Assembly: GCA_036490215.1 (NCBI GenBank)
Contig: DASXEH010000063.1
Span: forward strand, 1 to 64,000
Reading direction: 5' to 3'
Origin: JASHSH01 sp036490215
GTDB taxonomy: Bacteria; Pseudomonadota; Alphaproteobacteria; Rhodospirillales; Magnetospirillaceae
Length of the DNA: 64,000 nt
The notes below the pieces were generated by a model. The model worked only from the letters and a program-made list of their open reading frames with translations. It did not search any database and was not told the origin of the DNA. Made by a program: the position numbers and the translations under genes. This document shows positions 43,537 through 52,429 of the stretch, piece by piece. Each line of letters begins with the position of its first letter. The stretch's first letter is position 1.

Positions 43537-45549
43537 ATGAGTGACGGCCGTCACAGCAATGGTCGGTTTCTGGCGGTGCTGAAGGAGCGCTACCAGATCA
43601 CGGCTGATCCGCTCTCTGATTTTTCGACCGGTACTGCCCAAGCCTTCGTGACGCTCGACGGGTTTGGTTCGTCCACCCCACTCGTTGCGTTGATCGTCGA
43701 TCCGTCGATCCCATGCCGTCTTGATGCTCTGCGCGCGTTGAAAGGAATCGAGACGCCCGGGCTGATGACCTTGGTTGAATATGGCGTGGTCGATTGGCCG
43801 CCTTACAGCCGCAAGGCGATGGCGCTCATCTACGAGCGGCCTCTTGGCGGCCGCATCATGGCGGCCATGACCAGCGATTTCGCGCGAATCGACGGTAGCG
43901 AACTGATGAAGAAGGTCATCGTGCCGATTGCCGGGGCGATGCGTCAGCTTGCGAAACACGGTCTCGCGCATCGCGCCATCCGGCCGACCAACATGTATTG
44001 GGCTACCGCCGAACGGCAGGCGATCGTGCTCGGTGACTGTGCTGCGGCGCCGCCGGCATTCGATCAACCCACAGTGGTTGAAACAATCGAATCGGCTTTG
44101 GCCCATCCCGCAGGCCGTGGCAATGGCAGCGCGGCCGACGATCTTTATGCATTCGGCGCCTCGATGTTCATCCTGTTGCAAGGCCGCGGCCCAGTGAGCA
44201 GCCTCAACGCTCAAGATCTCATCCGGTCGAAAATTACAGAGGGCAGCTTTGCCGCGATCGTTCGAGCAGAAACCATCCCGATCCATTTGATCGAGATGAT
44301 CCGAGGGCTTCTGACCGACGATCCGAAATCGCGATGGACTCAGGCAGCGCTTGACGAATGGATTGCGGGCAAAAGGCGGCCTGCCTCGCAATCGCGTATC
44401 GAGAAACGCGCGGTGCGCGGATTCGAATTCATCGGGGTCGAGTACTTTTCCGTCCGCGAGCTGGCTATCGCGTTCTGCGGCCATTGGGATGCGGCGATTC
44501 CGGTCGTGGCGAGTGGACAGCTTGAGCAATGGCTGAGGCGCGCGCTCGCCGCGGAGGATATGGCCGATGCGGTGGGAAAGGCCGTCGACAATGCGAAAGG
44601 CAGCCCACTCGAACGCAGCCTTGCCGACGACGCGCTGCTGTGCCGGGTCTGTCTCATTCTTGATCCTCTGGCGCCAATTCGCCTGAGAGCGGCCTCTGTC
44701 GTGCCGAGGGGCATCGGTGCGATGCTGGCGGTTACGGTGGCCAATGGCACCGATGTCAACGCCATCGCCCGGGTATTCCGGCGCGAGGTGCAGAAGGCCT
44801 GGCTCGATACGCGCGAGCCTTCCGATGGCGATATCGAACTCGACGGCAAGCTCAAATTGATGGCCGAGTATTTGGCAAAGCCGACACTGGGCAACGGTAT
44901 CGAGCGCGTGCTTTATGCGCTTAACGAGTCGATGCCCTGCCAGAGCCCGCTCGTCGCCAAGGAATTCGTCATCGATATCCGCAATCTTTTGCCGGCCCTG
45001 GATATCGCGGCCAAGGCTGCGAACAGCAAAAAAGCCTGGCCGATCGATCGCCATGTAGCCGCGTTTATTGGTGCGCGCACGACATTCGACATCGAGCGCC
45101 AGATGTCGGAAATCGCCGACTCATCCTCTGAGCGGTCAGTGCTCGGGATGCTCAATCTTTTGGCCACGCTGCAATGGCGTCTGGGGCCTAAGGCGCTTGG
45201 TGGACTTGCTGGATTGGTCGCCGGTTTGGTGAAGCCGATTCTCAATGGCTATCACAGCCAGCGCCGCCGCCGCGATTTGGAACGCAACCTCGAGGAGCCG
45301 GCCGGGCGCGGTGATTTGGTGGCGATGTTCCGGCTGCTCGACGATCCCGATGAGCGGGCGAAAGATCGCGTCGGCTATGACCAGGCCAGCCGCGAGTGGC
45401 ACCATATGGCGGACCGGATCGACCAAATCGATCGCGACCTTTCCAACCACGACGACAAAGCGGCGGATGCCGCGCGACGCGCTTCTGCCCTGATCTCGAT
45501 GGGGCTCGCCTTGGCAACGGTGGTCGCTTTGGCGGTGATGAAGCAATGA
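43537..45549 (+). CDS. tail-anchored pseudokinase
   Basis: Protein of 670 residues with an N-terminal eukaryotic-type kinase fold (about 15-300) that is degenerate at every catalytic motif. HRDLKPxN reads HRAIRPTN (H145, A147 for the catalytic Asp, R149, N152). DFG reads D167-C168-A169. The VAIK lysine is lost (VALI) and there is no glycine-rich loop. Structural elements of the C-lobe remain: ADDLYAFGASMFILLQGRGP and MIRGLLTDDPKSRWT. A long helical middle (about 300-640) and a single C-terminal membrane helix (about 650-668, ISMGLALATVVALAVM) follow. I start at ATG 43537. It overlaps the next gene by four bases. Role: probably a membrane-tethered scaffold or sensor, not an active kinase. Confidence 0.85.
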   Translation: MSDGRHSNGRFLAVLKERYQITADPLSDFSTGTAQAFVTLDGFGSSTPLVALIVDPSIPCRLDALRALKGIETPGLMTLVEYGVVDWPPYSRKAMALIYERPLGGRIMAAMTSDFARIDGSELMKKVIVPIAGAMRQLAKHGLAHRAIRPTNMYWATAERQAIVLGDCAAAPPAFDQPTVVETIESALAHPAGRGNGSAADDLYAFGASMFILLQGRGPVSSLNAQDLIRSKITEGSFAAIVRAETIPIHLIEMIRGLLTDDPKSRWTQAALDEWIAGKRRPASQSRIEKRAVRGFEFIGVEYFSVRELAIAFCGHWDAAIPVVASGQLEQWLRRALAAEDMADAVGKAVDNAKGSPLERSLADDALLCRVCLILDPLAPIRLRAASVVPRGIGAMLAVTVANGTDVNAIARVFRREVQKAWLDTREPSDGDIELDGKLKLMAEYLAKPTLGNGIERVLYALNESMPCQSPLVAKEFVIDIRNLLPALDIAAKAANSKKAWPIDRHVAAFIGARTTFDIERQMSEIADSSSERSVLGMLNLLATLQWRLGPKALGGLAGLVAGLVKPILNGYHSQRRRRDLERNLEEPAGRGDLVAMFRLLDDPDERAKDRVGYDQASREWHHMADRIDQIDRDLSNHDDKAADAARRASALISMGLALATVVALAVMKQ

Positions 45550-46073
45550 GTAGCCTGGCGGCAACCAAAGGTCGGCGATCGGCAAGCGGAAAAGAGGATC
45601 GTCCGCTCATAAGCCCGTTGCTGATGCTGGTTTTCGGACTCTCTCTTCTCGGTCTTTTGGCGGCCTATTCATCTGAATCTCTGCTGCTGCTAGGAATCGG
45701 CATGTTGCCGACAGTGGGCGCCGCTTTTGCCGGCCGCAAAGAGAAGGGCGTATGGATCTCGGTAGGCTGGCTGAATTTCGCCGGCCTATCGAACTGGCTG
45801 CTGGATTTGTGGTCGTCGGATCACACCTTAAGTTACGCGACGGCGCAGTTGCGGACAGTCGCTCCAATTCTCGTCGCCTATGCTGCCGCCGCATTAGGGT
45901 GGTTCCTGTATTTGGCCATGCCGGCGGTGGCGCGCGGCATCATCGCAGCCAGTCTCAGACGGCGAAAAGCCAATCTGGTCGGGAAGCAGCGCGCCCTCGT
46001 CGATCAGTGGGACAACGGTATCACCACGTTCAAGCCGGTTGCGGTGGAGAAGCGTAACGCACCGCGTGCGTAG
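45546..46073 (+). CDS. small membrane protein coupled to the pseudokinase
   Basis: Protein of 175 residues, not recognised. Four likely membrane helices (about 22-42, 45-60, 68-85 and 105-130) and a basic cytoplasmic C-terminus rich in Arg and Lys (SLRRRKANLVGKQ). The ATG lies in the stop region of the pseudokinase gene (ATGA), so both should be made together and may form a complex in the membrane. It converges with the phosphopantetheinyl transferase gene, leaving six bases. Confidence 0.75.
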   Translation: MSSLAATKGRRSASGKEDRPLISPLLMLVFGLSLLGLLAAYSSESLLLLGIGMLPTVGAAFAGRKEKGVWISVGWLNFAGLSNWLLDLWSSDHTLSYATAQLRTVAPILVAYAAAALGWFLYLAMPAVARGIIAASLRRRKANLVGKQRALVDQWDNGITTFKPVAVEKRNAPRA

Positions 46074-46079
46074 GGCTAT

Positions 46080-46757
46080 CTACGCGATATGAACGGCGAG
46101 GGACACGGCATGGCCCGGCCAGAGATCGGTTAATCGGGTTACGATAATTGTCCCGTGCGCGTCGAATGGCGCGGCGGCAATCGATACCGGGTGATCGCTG
46201 TCGAAGGACCCGAGATCGAACGATGTTGGCGTGCGCTGAAATCCGCAGCCTACGGCCTTCAGTACAGCTTCCTTCATTGTCCATCGCTCGAGCAATCGCG
46301 CAGAACGGGACGAAGATTCGATCGCGTCGAGCGCCAACTGCTCCTGTGCGCTCAGGATCGCCCGGCCGATATTGAGATCGATATCGCGCAACGGTTCGAT
46401 ATCGATTCCGATTTCGGTGTCGCCGCAGATCGCCAACACCGCTGCATCGCCGCTATGCGCGAGGTTGAAGTGAAGGGATGCCGATGGCTCGGCGATATAG
46501 GGTTTGCCATGGGTGCCGATGCCCAACGGCACCGTCAATGGCGCGCAGTTGAGCCGAGTTCCCAGGATCCGTCGCAATTGGCCGCGTGCCGCGATGGCGC
46601 GCCGCTGCTTTTGAGGCGAGATCAGGCGCGCGATCTTGGTCGATTCATCGGCGGTGATGTCGCGCCGCAAGGCTTCGATTGCGGCATCATCCATCGCCAG
46701 AGAGAACGTTTCGATGGCGATCTCAACGCCGGCCAATATCGTTTGCAGCGTCGTCAT
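46080..46757 (-). CDS. 4'-phosphopantetheinyl transferase (Sfp type)
   Basis: Phosphopantetheinyl transferase of 225 residues. Motifs: HGKPYI then FNLAHSGD (about 96-104), magnesium-site GIDIEP with D119 and E121, and WTMKEAVLKAVG with E163 and K167. The Sfp/AcpT class activates carrier proteins of polyketide, peptide or lysine pathways by adding the pantetheine arm from CoA. No carrier-protein, PKS or NRPS gene is in the window, so the target is elsewhere. Its start overlaps the upstream oxidoreductase gene by four bases, an unusual partner. Confidence 0.9.
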   Translation of the reverse strand: MTTLQTILAGVEIAIETFSLAMDDAAIEALRRDITADESTKIARLISPQKQRRAIAARGQLRRILGTRLNCAPLTVPLGIGTHGKPYIAEPSASLHFNLAHSGDAAVLAICGDTEIGIDIEPLRDIDLNIGRAILSAQEQLALDAIESSSRSARLLERWTMKEAVLKAVGCGFQRTPTSFDLGSFDSDHPVSIAAAPFDAHGTIIVTRLTDLWPGHAVSLAVHIA

Positions 46758-47761
46758 GTGCCGTTGTAAAGCGCGGGCTTATCCGGCAGTTGGATCGCAA
46801 CGCGATTGTTGGCTGCCAATGACGCAACGCCGGCCTCGGCTACGGCTCCGGCGACATATCCGTCCCACGCGCTTGCGCCCGCTGAGGTGCCGTTCTGGAT
46901 CGATTTGATCCAGGCTTGGAGTTGCAGTCGATACGCATCGGCGAACCACGGACGCCAATCTGCCGGATAGGTCGTGCTTTGCGCGAAGGCGAGGCTGGTC
47001 TCCGTGCGGAGCGGCCCACGCAATGACACGGTGCCTTTTTCGCAGACGACCTCGCCGCGAACATCGTAGCCGTAGGTTGCATTGTTGAAGACCTCGATGT
47101 TGACGAGCTGGCCGGTTGCCGATTCGAGGACCAGGAAGACCGGAGCCCCCGACGAATCCGCAACGGCTGGTTTCGGTTTGAAGACTTGGACACTCGCCAA
47201 CTCGGTATCCAGAACCCAGCGGGCAATGTCGAACTCATGAACGGCCGAATTGCCGATCGCCATTTTCGAGTCGAACCAATCGGGCGCGGAGACATTGCGA
47301 TGGACGCAGTGGAAGATGAGCGCTTTGCCGAGCTGCCCTGAGCCAAGTTTCTCTTTGAGCTCGACATAGGACGGGTCGAAACGTCGCATATAGCCGATCT
47401 GCACCAGCTGTTTTCCGAGCCTGGTCTCAGCGGCGACAACTTCGAGCGCGTCGCGGGTGGTCGGCGCCAGAGGTTTTTCGCAAAGAACGGGCTTCTTGGC
47501 CGCGAGGCAGGCGATAGTGAGGGGGGCGTGAGTCGCGTCCGGTGACGCGATGATGATGGCGTCGACGGATGGATCATTGATCAGGGCCGTCGGGTCGCTC
47601 GCGATCGCGGCGGTACCGGTCTCGGCGGCCAGGGTCTTGGCACGTGCGATATCGGCATCGTAGAGCGCCTGAAGCGTGGCGCCCGGAACCTGTGAGACCA
47701 ATGTGCGAGCATGATCGGCGCCCATGATGCCGACGCCGACGATTCCCATACGCACACTCAT
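46754..47761 (-). CDS. Gfo/Idh/MocA oxidoreductase (inositol-dehydrogenase-like)
   Basis: NAD(P)-dependent oxidoreductase of 335 residues. Rossmann motif GIVGVGIMGADHA near residue 6-18, catalytic-lysine motif CEKPLAPT near residue 93-100, and C-domain HEFDIARWVLDTE. Closest by pattern to myo-inositol 2-dehydrogenases and related sugar dehydrogenases. It overlaps the phosphopantetheinyl transferase gene and follows the FAD protein by 97 bases. Substrate unknown. Confidence 0.88.
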   Translation of the reverse strand: MSVRMGIVGVGIMGADHARTLVSQVPGATLQALYDADIARAKTLAAETGTAAIASDPTALINDPSVDAIIIASPDATHAPLTIACLAAKKPVLCEKPLAPTTRDALEVVAAETRLGKQLVQIGYMRRFDPSYVELKEKLGSGQLGKALIFHCVHRNVSAPDWFDSKMAIGNSAVHEFDIARWVLDTELASVQVFKPKPAVADSSGAPVFLVLESATGQLVNIEVFNNATYGYDVRGEVVCEKGTVSLRGPLRTETSLAFAQSTTYPADWRPWFADAYRLQLQAWIKSIQNGTSAGASAWDGYVAGAVAEAGVASLAANNRVAIQLPDKPALYNGT

Positions 47762-47858
47762 CGCTTCTCTCCCATACTGTCGCTTGCTCTTTGCTTATGG
47801 AGCATCACGAGCGATGGTAGCCGCTTCTTCTTCGATGGGCTATGTGCCCTTGATGGCG

Positions 47859-49289
47859 CTAATCGGGCGGAAACTCGACTGCGATGCGCGCGATGTCTTC
47901 GCCGAGTTGCCGGGCGAAACGCGCGCACTGTTTCCTGATGTCGGGCACGGCTGTCGATTCCCACAGCAACCCACGGGTTGGCGGACCAAGGGCGAAGAGG
48001 CGTCGAGAGGCTTTGCCGTCTGCGTCGATCAACGCCGAACGCGGGGATAAATCGAGGCCGAGTGCCAAAGAGTCTGCCCGTGCGATGTCGGACGCGAAAA
48101 GACTCTGCACCAGCGGATGATCGACGCGCCGATAATCGTACTCTGGCCCCGCACAGTTGATCATCCAATCGGCAGCCGCAGTCACCCGATCGGCGCAATT
48201 CCGCGGACGATATGCGACATGCACCTGCCCATCATCAAACGTTGCACCAAGAATACGGCCGGCCTCGATCGTCAGGCGACTGGAGCGCCGCCAATTCTCG
48301 ATCTGATCGGCGATCGAGGGCGCCATACGATGACGATGGATGTCCCAGTACGGGCGCAGATGGCGGAGGAAACGCCGCCGTTCGGCTTCGGGCATGGTGA
48401 TCCAGATATCCTGAATGATCGGCCGCAACGCATCCATGGCGCACCGCCAATCGTATTCGAATGCGGCGGCACGCCGGATCTCGCGTCGAACCCGTTTCAT
48501 CAATGTCGCGATCGAAAGGGGCAGGCTCTCTTTGTCAAGGAAGAGGGGGTAGCTGCGCGTCAATTCGTGGCGCAGGGGCAGCAACCCATGCCGGGACAGC
48601 GCGTGGATGGGGCCCGCGTGTCCGCGCGCATCGAGATCGATCGCCACATCGACCATCGTAAGGCCGGTGCCGACAATCACGACCGAATCGTGTTGGCCGA
48701 TCCGGCCAATCGCGTTTTCGTTCCAAGGATCGATGATACATCGGCCCGAGTCGTACAGCGTTGCATCGATAGGAAAAGGCGGGTTGGGCGGAAAATTGCC
48801 GAAGCACAATATTGCGAAGTCGACGTCGACGGTTTGTCGATCCGCCAGGGTCAAAGTCACGCTGTCTCCGGCCGGCTGAAGATCGACGACATCGTCGACT
48901 GCCTGCACGATCTTGATGCGCCGATCCTCGGCCGCGCGAACCGCGGAGAGGAATACGTCTTCTACATAGGCGCCGTAAGTCGCGCGCGAGACGAAAGCAT
49001 GCCCCGACGGCGGAACGCCCGGCGTCTCCCCATAGATCGAGTCGTTGGCCCAGAGCCAGCGGATGAAATGGTGCGGGTCGTCCTCGAACACGCTCATGTT
49101 CGAGACACGCGTGTTCAGCAGATGGCGCGGGTTGTGGGCGGAATAGGCAAGGCCGCGACCGAAAGTTCCGCGACGATCGAACAGCAAGATTTTGATGGGC
49201 GCTTGAACGGTCCGCAGCAGATGGACGGCGAGGACAGTGCCGGTGAAGCCGGCACCGATGATCGCGATCCGCACGGGCTGTCCAGGCAT
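47859..49289 (-). CDS. FAD/NAD(P)-binding protein (NAD_binding_9 type)
   Basis: Flavoprotein of 476 residues. It has a dinucleotide motif IAIIGAGFTGTVLAVHLL at the N-terminus and a second nucleotide-binding motif VVIVGTGLTMVDVAIDL near residue 210, with the family stretches FGRGLAYSAHNPRHLLNTRVSNMS and ALSRHGLLPLRH. This matches the FAD-NAD(P)-binding family (YdhS-like), whose reactions are largely unknown. AGGAG precedes the ATG and a promoter-like pair lies at 49312-49339. No signal peptide. Confidence 0.85.
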   Translation of the reverse strand: MPGQPVRIAIIGAGFTGTVLAVHLLRTVQAPIKILLFDRRGTFGRGLAYSAHNPRHLLNTRVSNMSVFEDDPHHFIRWLWANDSIYGETPGVPPSGHAFVSRATYGAYVEDVFLSAVRAAEDRRIKIVQAVDDVVDLQPAGDSVTLTLADRQTVDVDFAILCFGNFPPNPPFPIDATLYDSGRCIIDPWNENAIGRIGQHDSVVIVGTGLTMVDVAIDLDARGHAGPIHALSRHGLLPLRHELTRSYPLFLDKESLPLSIATLMKRVRREIRRAAAFEYDWRCAMDALRPIIQDIWITMPEAERRRFLRHLRPYWDIHRHRMAPSIADQIENWRRSSRLTIEAGRILGATFDDGQVHVAYRPRNCADRVTAAADWMINCAGPEYDYRRVDHPLVQSLFASDIARADSLALGLDLSPRSALIDADGKASRRLFALGPPTRGLLWESTAVPDIRKQCARFARQLGEDIARIAVEFPPD

Positions 49290-49311
49290 TTAGGCTCCTG
49301 TATAACAGTAT

Positions 49312-49339
49312 TTATTAGTCTATTGTTGTGGAGTCACAA
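49312..49339 (-). promoter_or_regulatory. putative promoter of the FAD protein gene
   Basis: On the minus strand TTGTGA (49334-49339) and TAATAA (49312-49317) are separated by 16 bases in AT-rich DNA. The start codon follows at 49289. Confidence 0.45.
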
Positions 49340-49452
49340 TATTTGATTGTTTATAAGAATGCCTGGATTTGAAAGTGTAATTTTCCTGGGGCCGGTTTTC
49401 TCCCAGCTGTCCGGATGGCCTCTGAAAAGTCACGCCCTTCGGCGCTTTCTGG

Positions 49453-49474
49453 CTTGTGTCATGTAACATACAAG
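49453..49474. promoter_or_regulatory. dyad upstream of the deoxysugar-acid operon (candidate GntR site)
   Basis: A 22-base imperfect dyad with 5-base outer arms CTTGT (49453-49457) and ACAAG (49470-49474). It lies 60-85 bases upstream of the first gene of an operon that encodes a GntR regulator as its second gene, so autoregulation is plausible. Confidence 0.35.
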
Positions 49475-49536
49475 TTATCATTCTAGAGGGATTGACCGTT
49501 GCACCACTAAATAAGCAGCGGCATCGGAGAGGAAAC

Positions 49537-50484
49537 GTGCAGACCGATAACATTGAGATTGCGCTCGTCGGAGCGCAGCGGCCCGAGGTGCTGGCCGAAC
49601 TCGAGCGGCGGTTCAAATGCCATCGGGTCTATGAGGCGTCCGATCCTCTGGCGCTGTTGCGCGAGGTCGGATCGCGTATCCGCGGCGCGGCCTCCCATGG
49701 GATGGCCGGGCTTCCGACCAAACAAATCGAGTTGATGCCCAATCTCGAGATCTGCGCGATCAACGGCGTCGGCCTCGAGACCACCGATCTTGCGTTGTGC
49801 CGTCAGCGTAAGATCGTCATCACCACCACCCCGATGCTGTATGACGACGTGGCCGATTTGGCGATCGCGTTGGCACTGGGGGCCTGCCGCCAGATCGCGC
49901 GGGGCGATCGCTTCATTCGCGCCGGCAAATGGGGTCCTGAGCGCATGCCGCTGGGACGCAAGCTGACGGGCATGCGCGCAGGCATCATCGGTTTGGGACG
50001 TATCGGCGTCGAGGTCGCCAATCGTCTTCAGGCATTCAAGGCGGATATCCGCTATGTCGATCCGATCGACCGCAAGGTCCCTTATCGCCGTTTCGACGAT
50101 GCGGTATCGATGGCGCGCGAATGCGACATTCTGTTCCTCTGTGCCGCCGGTGGACCGCGCGGGGCGAACCCGCCGATCATCAACCGCGCGATCATCGAAG
50201 CGTTGGGGCCGCGCGGCATCTTCGTCAATATCGCCCGCGGCTGGCTGGTCGAGGAGCCGGCCTTGATCGAGGCGCTGCGGGATGGGCGTCTCGGGGCTGC
50301 CGGTCTCGACGTATTCGACGCCGAGCCTAACGTGCCTGAAGTGCTGCGTGGGCTCGACAATGTGGTGATGACGCCGCATGTGGCGAGTTCCACCGAGGAA
50401 ACGATGCGCGCCATGGGTGAGTGCGTGCTCGGCAACCTGGTCTCATGGTTCGAAGGGCGCGGCGCGCAGACGCCGGTGACATGA
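49537..50484 (+). CDS. D-2-hydroxyacid dehydrogenase
   Basis: D-isomer-specific 2-hydroxyacid dehydrogenase of 315 residues. NAD motif GIIGLGRIGVEVANRL, catalytic R234 (NIARGWL), E263 (DVFDAEP) and H281 (MTPHVAS). I chose GTG 49537, preceded by GGAGAGGAAA; an upstream in-frame ATG would add unrelated residues. Likely a glyoxylate/hydroxypyruvate-reductase type enzyme. First gene of an operon with a GntR regulator and a RhmD-like dehydratase. It might interconvert a keto acid of that pathway. Confidence 0.88.
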   Translation: MQTDNIEIALVGAQRPEVLAELERRFKCHRVYEASDPLALLREVGSRIRGAASHGMAGLPTKQIELMPNLEICAINGVGLETTDLALCRQRKIVITTTPMLYDDVADLAIALALGACRQIARGDRFIRAGKWGPERMPLGRKLTGMRAGIIGLGRIGVEVANRLQAFKADIRYVDPIDRKVPYRRFDDAVSMARECDILFLCAAGGPRGANPPIINRAIIEALGPRGIFVNIARGWLVEEPALIEALRDGRLGAAGLDVFDAEPNVPEVLRGLDNVVMTPHVASSTEETMRAMGECVLGNLVSWFEGRGAQTPVT

Positions 50485-51203
50485 ATGCGATGAGCGATGA
50501 GAAGACGCGCACCGCTCAAGTCACTTCCCCGATCAGCCGGCCGCGCTCGCTCACGACACTCGTGCTCGATCAGATTCGCGACCTGATCATCACCGACAAA
50601 CTCCAGCTGGGAGACCAACTGTCGGAAAACGCGCTCTCCGAACAATTGGGCGTCAGCCGGACGCCGGTGCGCGAGGCGTTCCTCCACCTTGCCGCCGAGC
50701 GGCTGGTTGAGGTGAAGCCGCAGCGCGGCACCTTCGTTTTCCAATACGATCTGACCGAACTGCGTGAGATTTCGGAACTTCGCGAAGTTCTGGAAACTGG
50801 TGCGATGCGGGTCGCGATCAAGCATGATCGGCGCCGACTGGTCGATGGGCTGGCGAACCAGGTCGAAGCCGCTGAGGCCGCCATTCATCTCGGTCCTGCG
50901 GCTTACCAATCTCACGACACGGCGTTTCACGAGACCTTGGTGCGCGCCAGCGACAATCGCGAATTGATCGATGCCTATCAGCGTATCTCGGGTCGCATTC
51001 GTGCGATCCGGTATCGACTGACCACAACCCAGGACCAGATCGCGCAATCGCAGTATCATCACCGCGGCATTCTCGAGTCGATGCGCGCGGGCGACGATGC
51101 TGACGCGATCGCCCATCTCACCAGCCATGTCTACAACAGCTATCGATTCATGTTCGGAACGAGCAATCAGACTCAAGACGCGCCGGTACCGGGCGCAGCC
51201 TGA
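50481..51203 (+). CDS. GntR-family (FCD) transcriptional regulator
   Basis: GntR regulator of 240 residues from ATG 50481, which overlaps the previous stop by four bases. The winged helix (about 25-90; LSENALSEQLGVSRTPVREAFLHLAAERLV) is textbook GntR. The FCD domain (about 95-225) has the ligand/metal histidines in HDTAFHETLVRASDN and HHRGILESMRAGD. It probably controls the dehydratase, aldolase and importer operon. Confidence 0.92.
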   Translation: MNAMSDEKTRTAQVTSPISRPRSLTTLVLDQIRDLIITDKLQLGDQLSENALSEQLGVSRTPVREAFLHLAAERLVEVKPQRGTFVFQYDLTELREISELREVLETGAMRVAIKHDRRRLVDGLANQVEAAEAAIHLGPAAYQSHDTAFHETLVRASDNRELIDAYQRISGRIRAIRYRLTTTQDQIAQSQYHHRGILESMRAGDDADAIAHLTSHVYNSYRFMFGTSNQTQDAPVPGAA

Positions 51204-51226
51204 AAGACGGGGAGTATCGTCGGTCC

Positions 51227-52429
51227 ATGAAGATCAAAAGCGTGCGCGTCCGCAAAGTCCTCGGCACGATGCCGACCGACGGGACATTCTGGGAAGAGCG
51301 GCTGCTGCGGCCGATCGACGTTTATCCCGAATTCCGTGCCGAAGGTGCAGGGCTTGAAGCGCATGGTGGGAAGCAGACTGATGGGAAGCACCTCAAGCTG
51401 ACGCAATTCTTCGTCGATATCGAATCCGATGACGGCGTGGTCGGCTGCGGAGGGCCGATTGCCGCCGATCCGGCCCGTCTGATCCTGACTCAGCTCGCTC
51501 CCCAGATCATCGGCCGCGATCCGCTGGCCATCGAGTATCTGTGGGACATCATGCATCGCCGGCAGGTGCATGGTCGGCAGGGCGATCCGATGATCGCCTT
51601 GTCGGCTATCGATTGCGCGCTCTGGGATCTGAAGGGCAAAGCCTTCAACCAGCCGGTCTGGCGTATCCTGGGTGGGCCGACGCGCGAGTCGATCCCCGCC
51701 TATGCCAGTATGCTTGGCTACGCGGTCGAGGATCTCGGCAAGGTGCGCGAGCGTGCGCAAGCCTGCAAGGAAAAGGGCTTTACCGCGCAGAAGTGGTTCA
51801 TTCGTCACGGGCCGATGAGTGGCCATGACGGGCTGAAGCGCAATGTCGCTCTGGTCAAAACGCTACGCGAAGCCCTGGGCGATGACTACGACATCATGAT
51901 CGATTGCTGGCAGAGCCTAAATTTTGATTATGCCGTCGACTTTACGTCGCGCATCGAAGAGTACCGGCCGCGCTGGATCGAAGAATGTTTCATGCCCGAC
52001 CGGATCGAGAGTCACGTCAAGCTCAAGGCCAAGACGCGCATTCCGCTCTCGGGCGCCGAGCACGAATACACACGCTGGAACTTCATGCGCTTCCTCGAGA
52101 AGGGTGCGCTCGATATCTATCAGCCCGATCCGTATTGGTGCGGCGGCCTGTCGGAAACGCTGAAGATCGCCACGCTGACCACGGCGCATGATCTGATCTG
52201 CATCCCGCACGGTCATTCGACGCCGATCGGCATTCACTTCTCGGTGACGCAGTCGCCGATGCACACGCCGTATCAGGAATATCTGGTGAAGTGGAACGAC
52301 GTGAACATGTTCTTCCTCAAGAATCCGCCCTGGCCGGTCAAAGGTTCGATCCACATACCGACCGGGCCGGGTGTCGGCATGGAACTCGACAAGTCGAAGA
52401 TCGAAAGCGAGGAGGAGCTCCGTGTCTGA
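51227..52429 (+). CDS. rhmD: L-rhamnonate-dehydratase-like enolase-superfamily enzyme
   Basis: Mandelate-racemase/enolase superfamily dehydratase of 400 residues, nearly the length of E. coli RhmD. Metal ligands D226 (MIDCW), E252 (WIEECF) and E280 (AEHEY) and the catalytic-His region at H328/H330 (PHGHST) fall in the expected order and spacing. The superfamily removes water from sugar acids to give 2-keto-3-deoxy acids. An aldolase for such products overlaps its end. L-rhamnonate, L-fuconate or a related 6-deoxy acid are the likely substrates; the exact sugar is inference. Confidence 0.85.
   Translation: MKIKSVRVRKVLGTMPTDGTFWEERLLRPIDVYPEFRAEGAGLEAHGGKQTDGKHLKLTQFFVDIESDDGVVGCGGPIAADPARLILTQLAPQIIGRDPLAIEYLWDIMHRRQVHGRQGDPMIALSAIDCALWDLKGKAFNQPVWRILGGPTRESIPAYASMLGYAVEDLGKVRERAQACKEKGFTAQKWFIRHGPMSGHDGLKRNVALVKTLREALGDDYDIMIDCWQSLNFDYAVDFTSRIEEYRPRWIEECFMPDRIESHVKLKAKTRIPLSGAEHEYTRWNFMRFLEKGALDIYQPDPYWCGGLSETLKIATLTTAHDLICIPHGHSTPIGIHFSVTQSPMHTPYQEYLVKWNDVNMFFLKNPPWPVKGSIHIPTGPGVGMELDKSKIESEEELRV

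Noticed and set aside
43462..45054. 530-codon minus-strand open frame opposite the pseudokinase
   Set aside because: Although long, it is rich in Arg and His without domains. The plus-strand frame has kinase-fold landmarks, a membrane anchor and a coupled downstream gene.
41718..46073. Known toxin-antitoxin or abortive-infection module with a Ser/Thr kinase
   Set aside because: The kinase domain is degenerate at all catalytic motifs, the neighbours do not resemble known defence proteins, and there is no sign of recent transfer in composition.
48117..49346. 409-codon plus-strand open frame opposite the FAD protein
   Set aside because: The minus-strand gene has two nucleotide-binding motifs and a good ribosome site; the plus-strand frame runs through its promoter.
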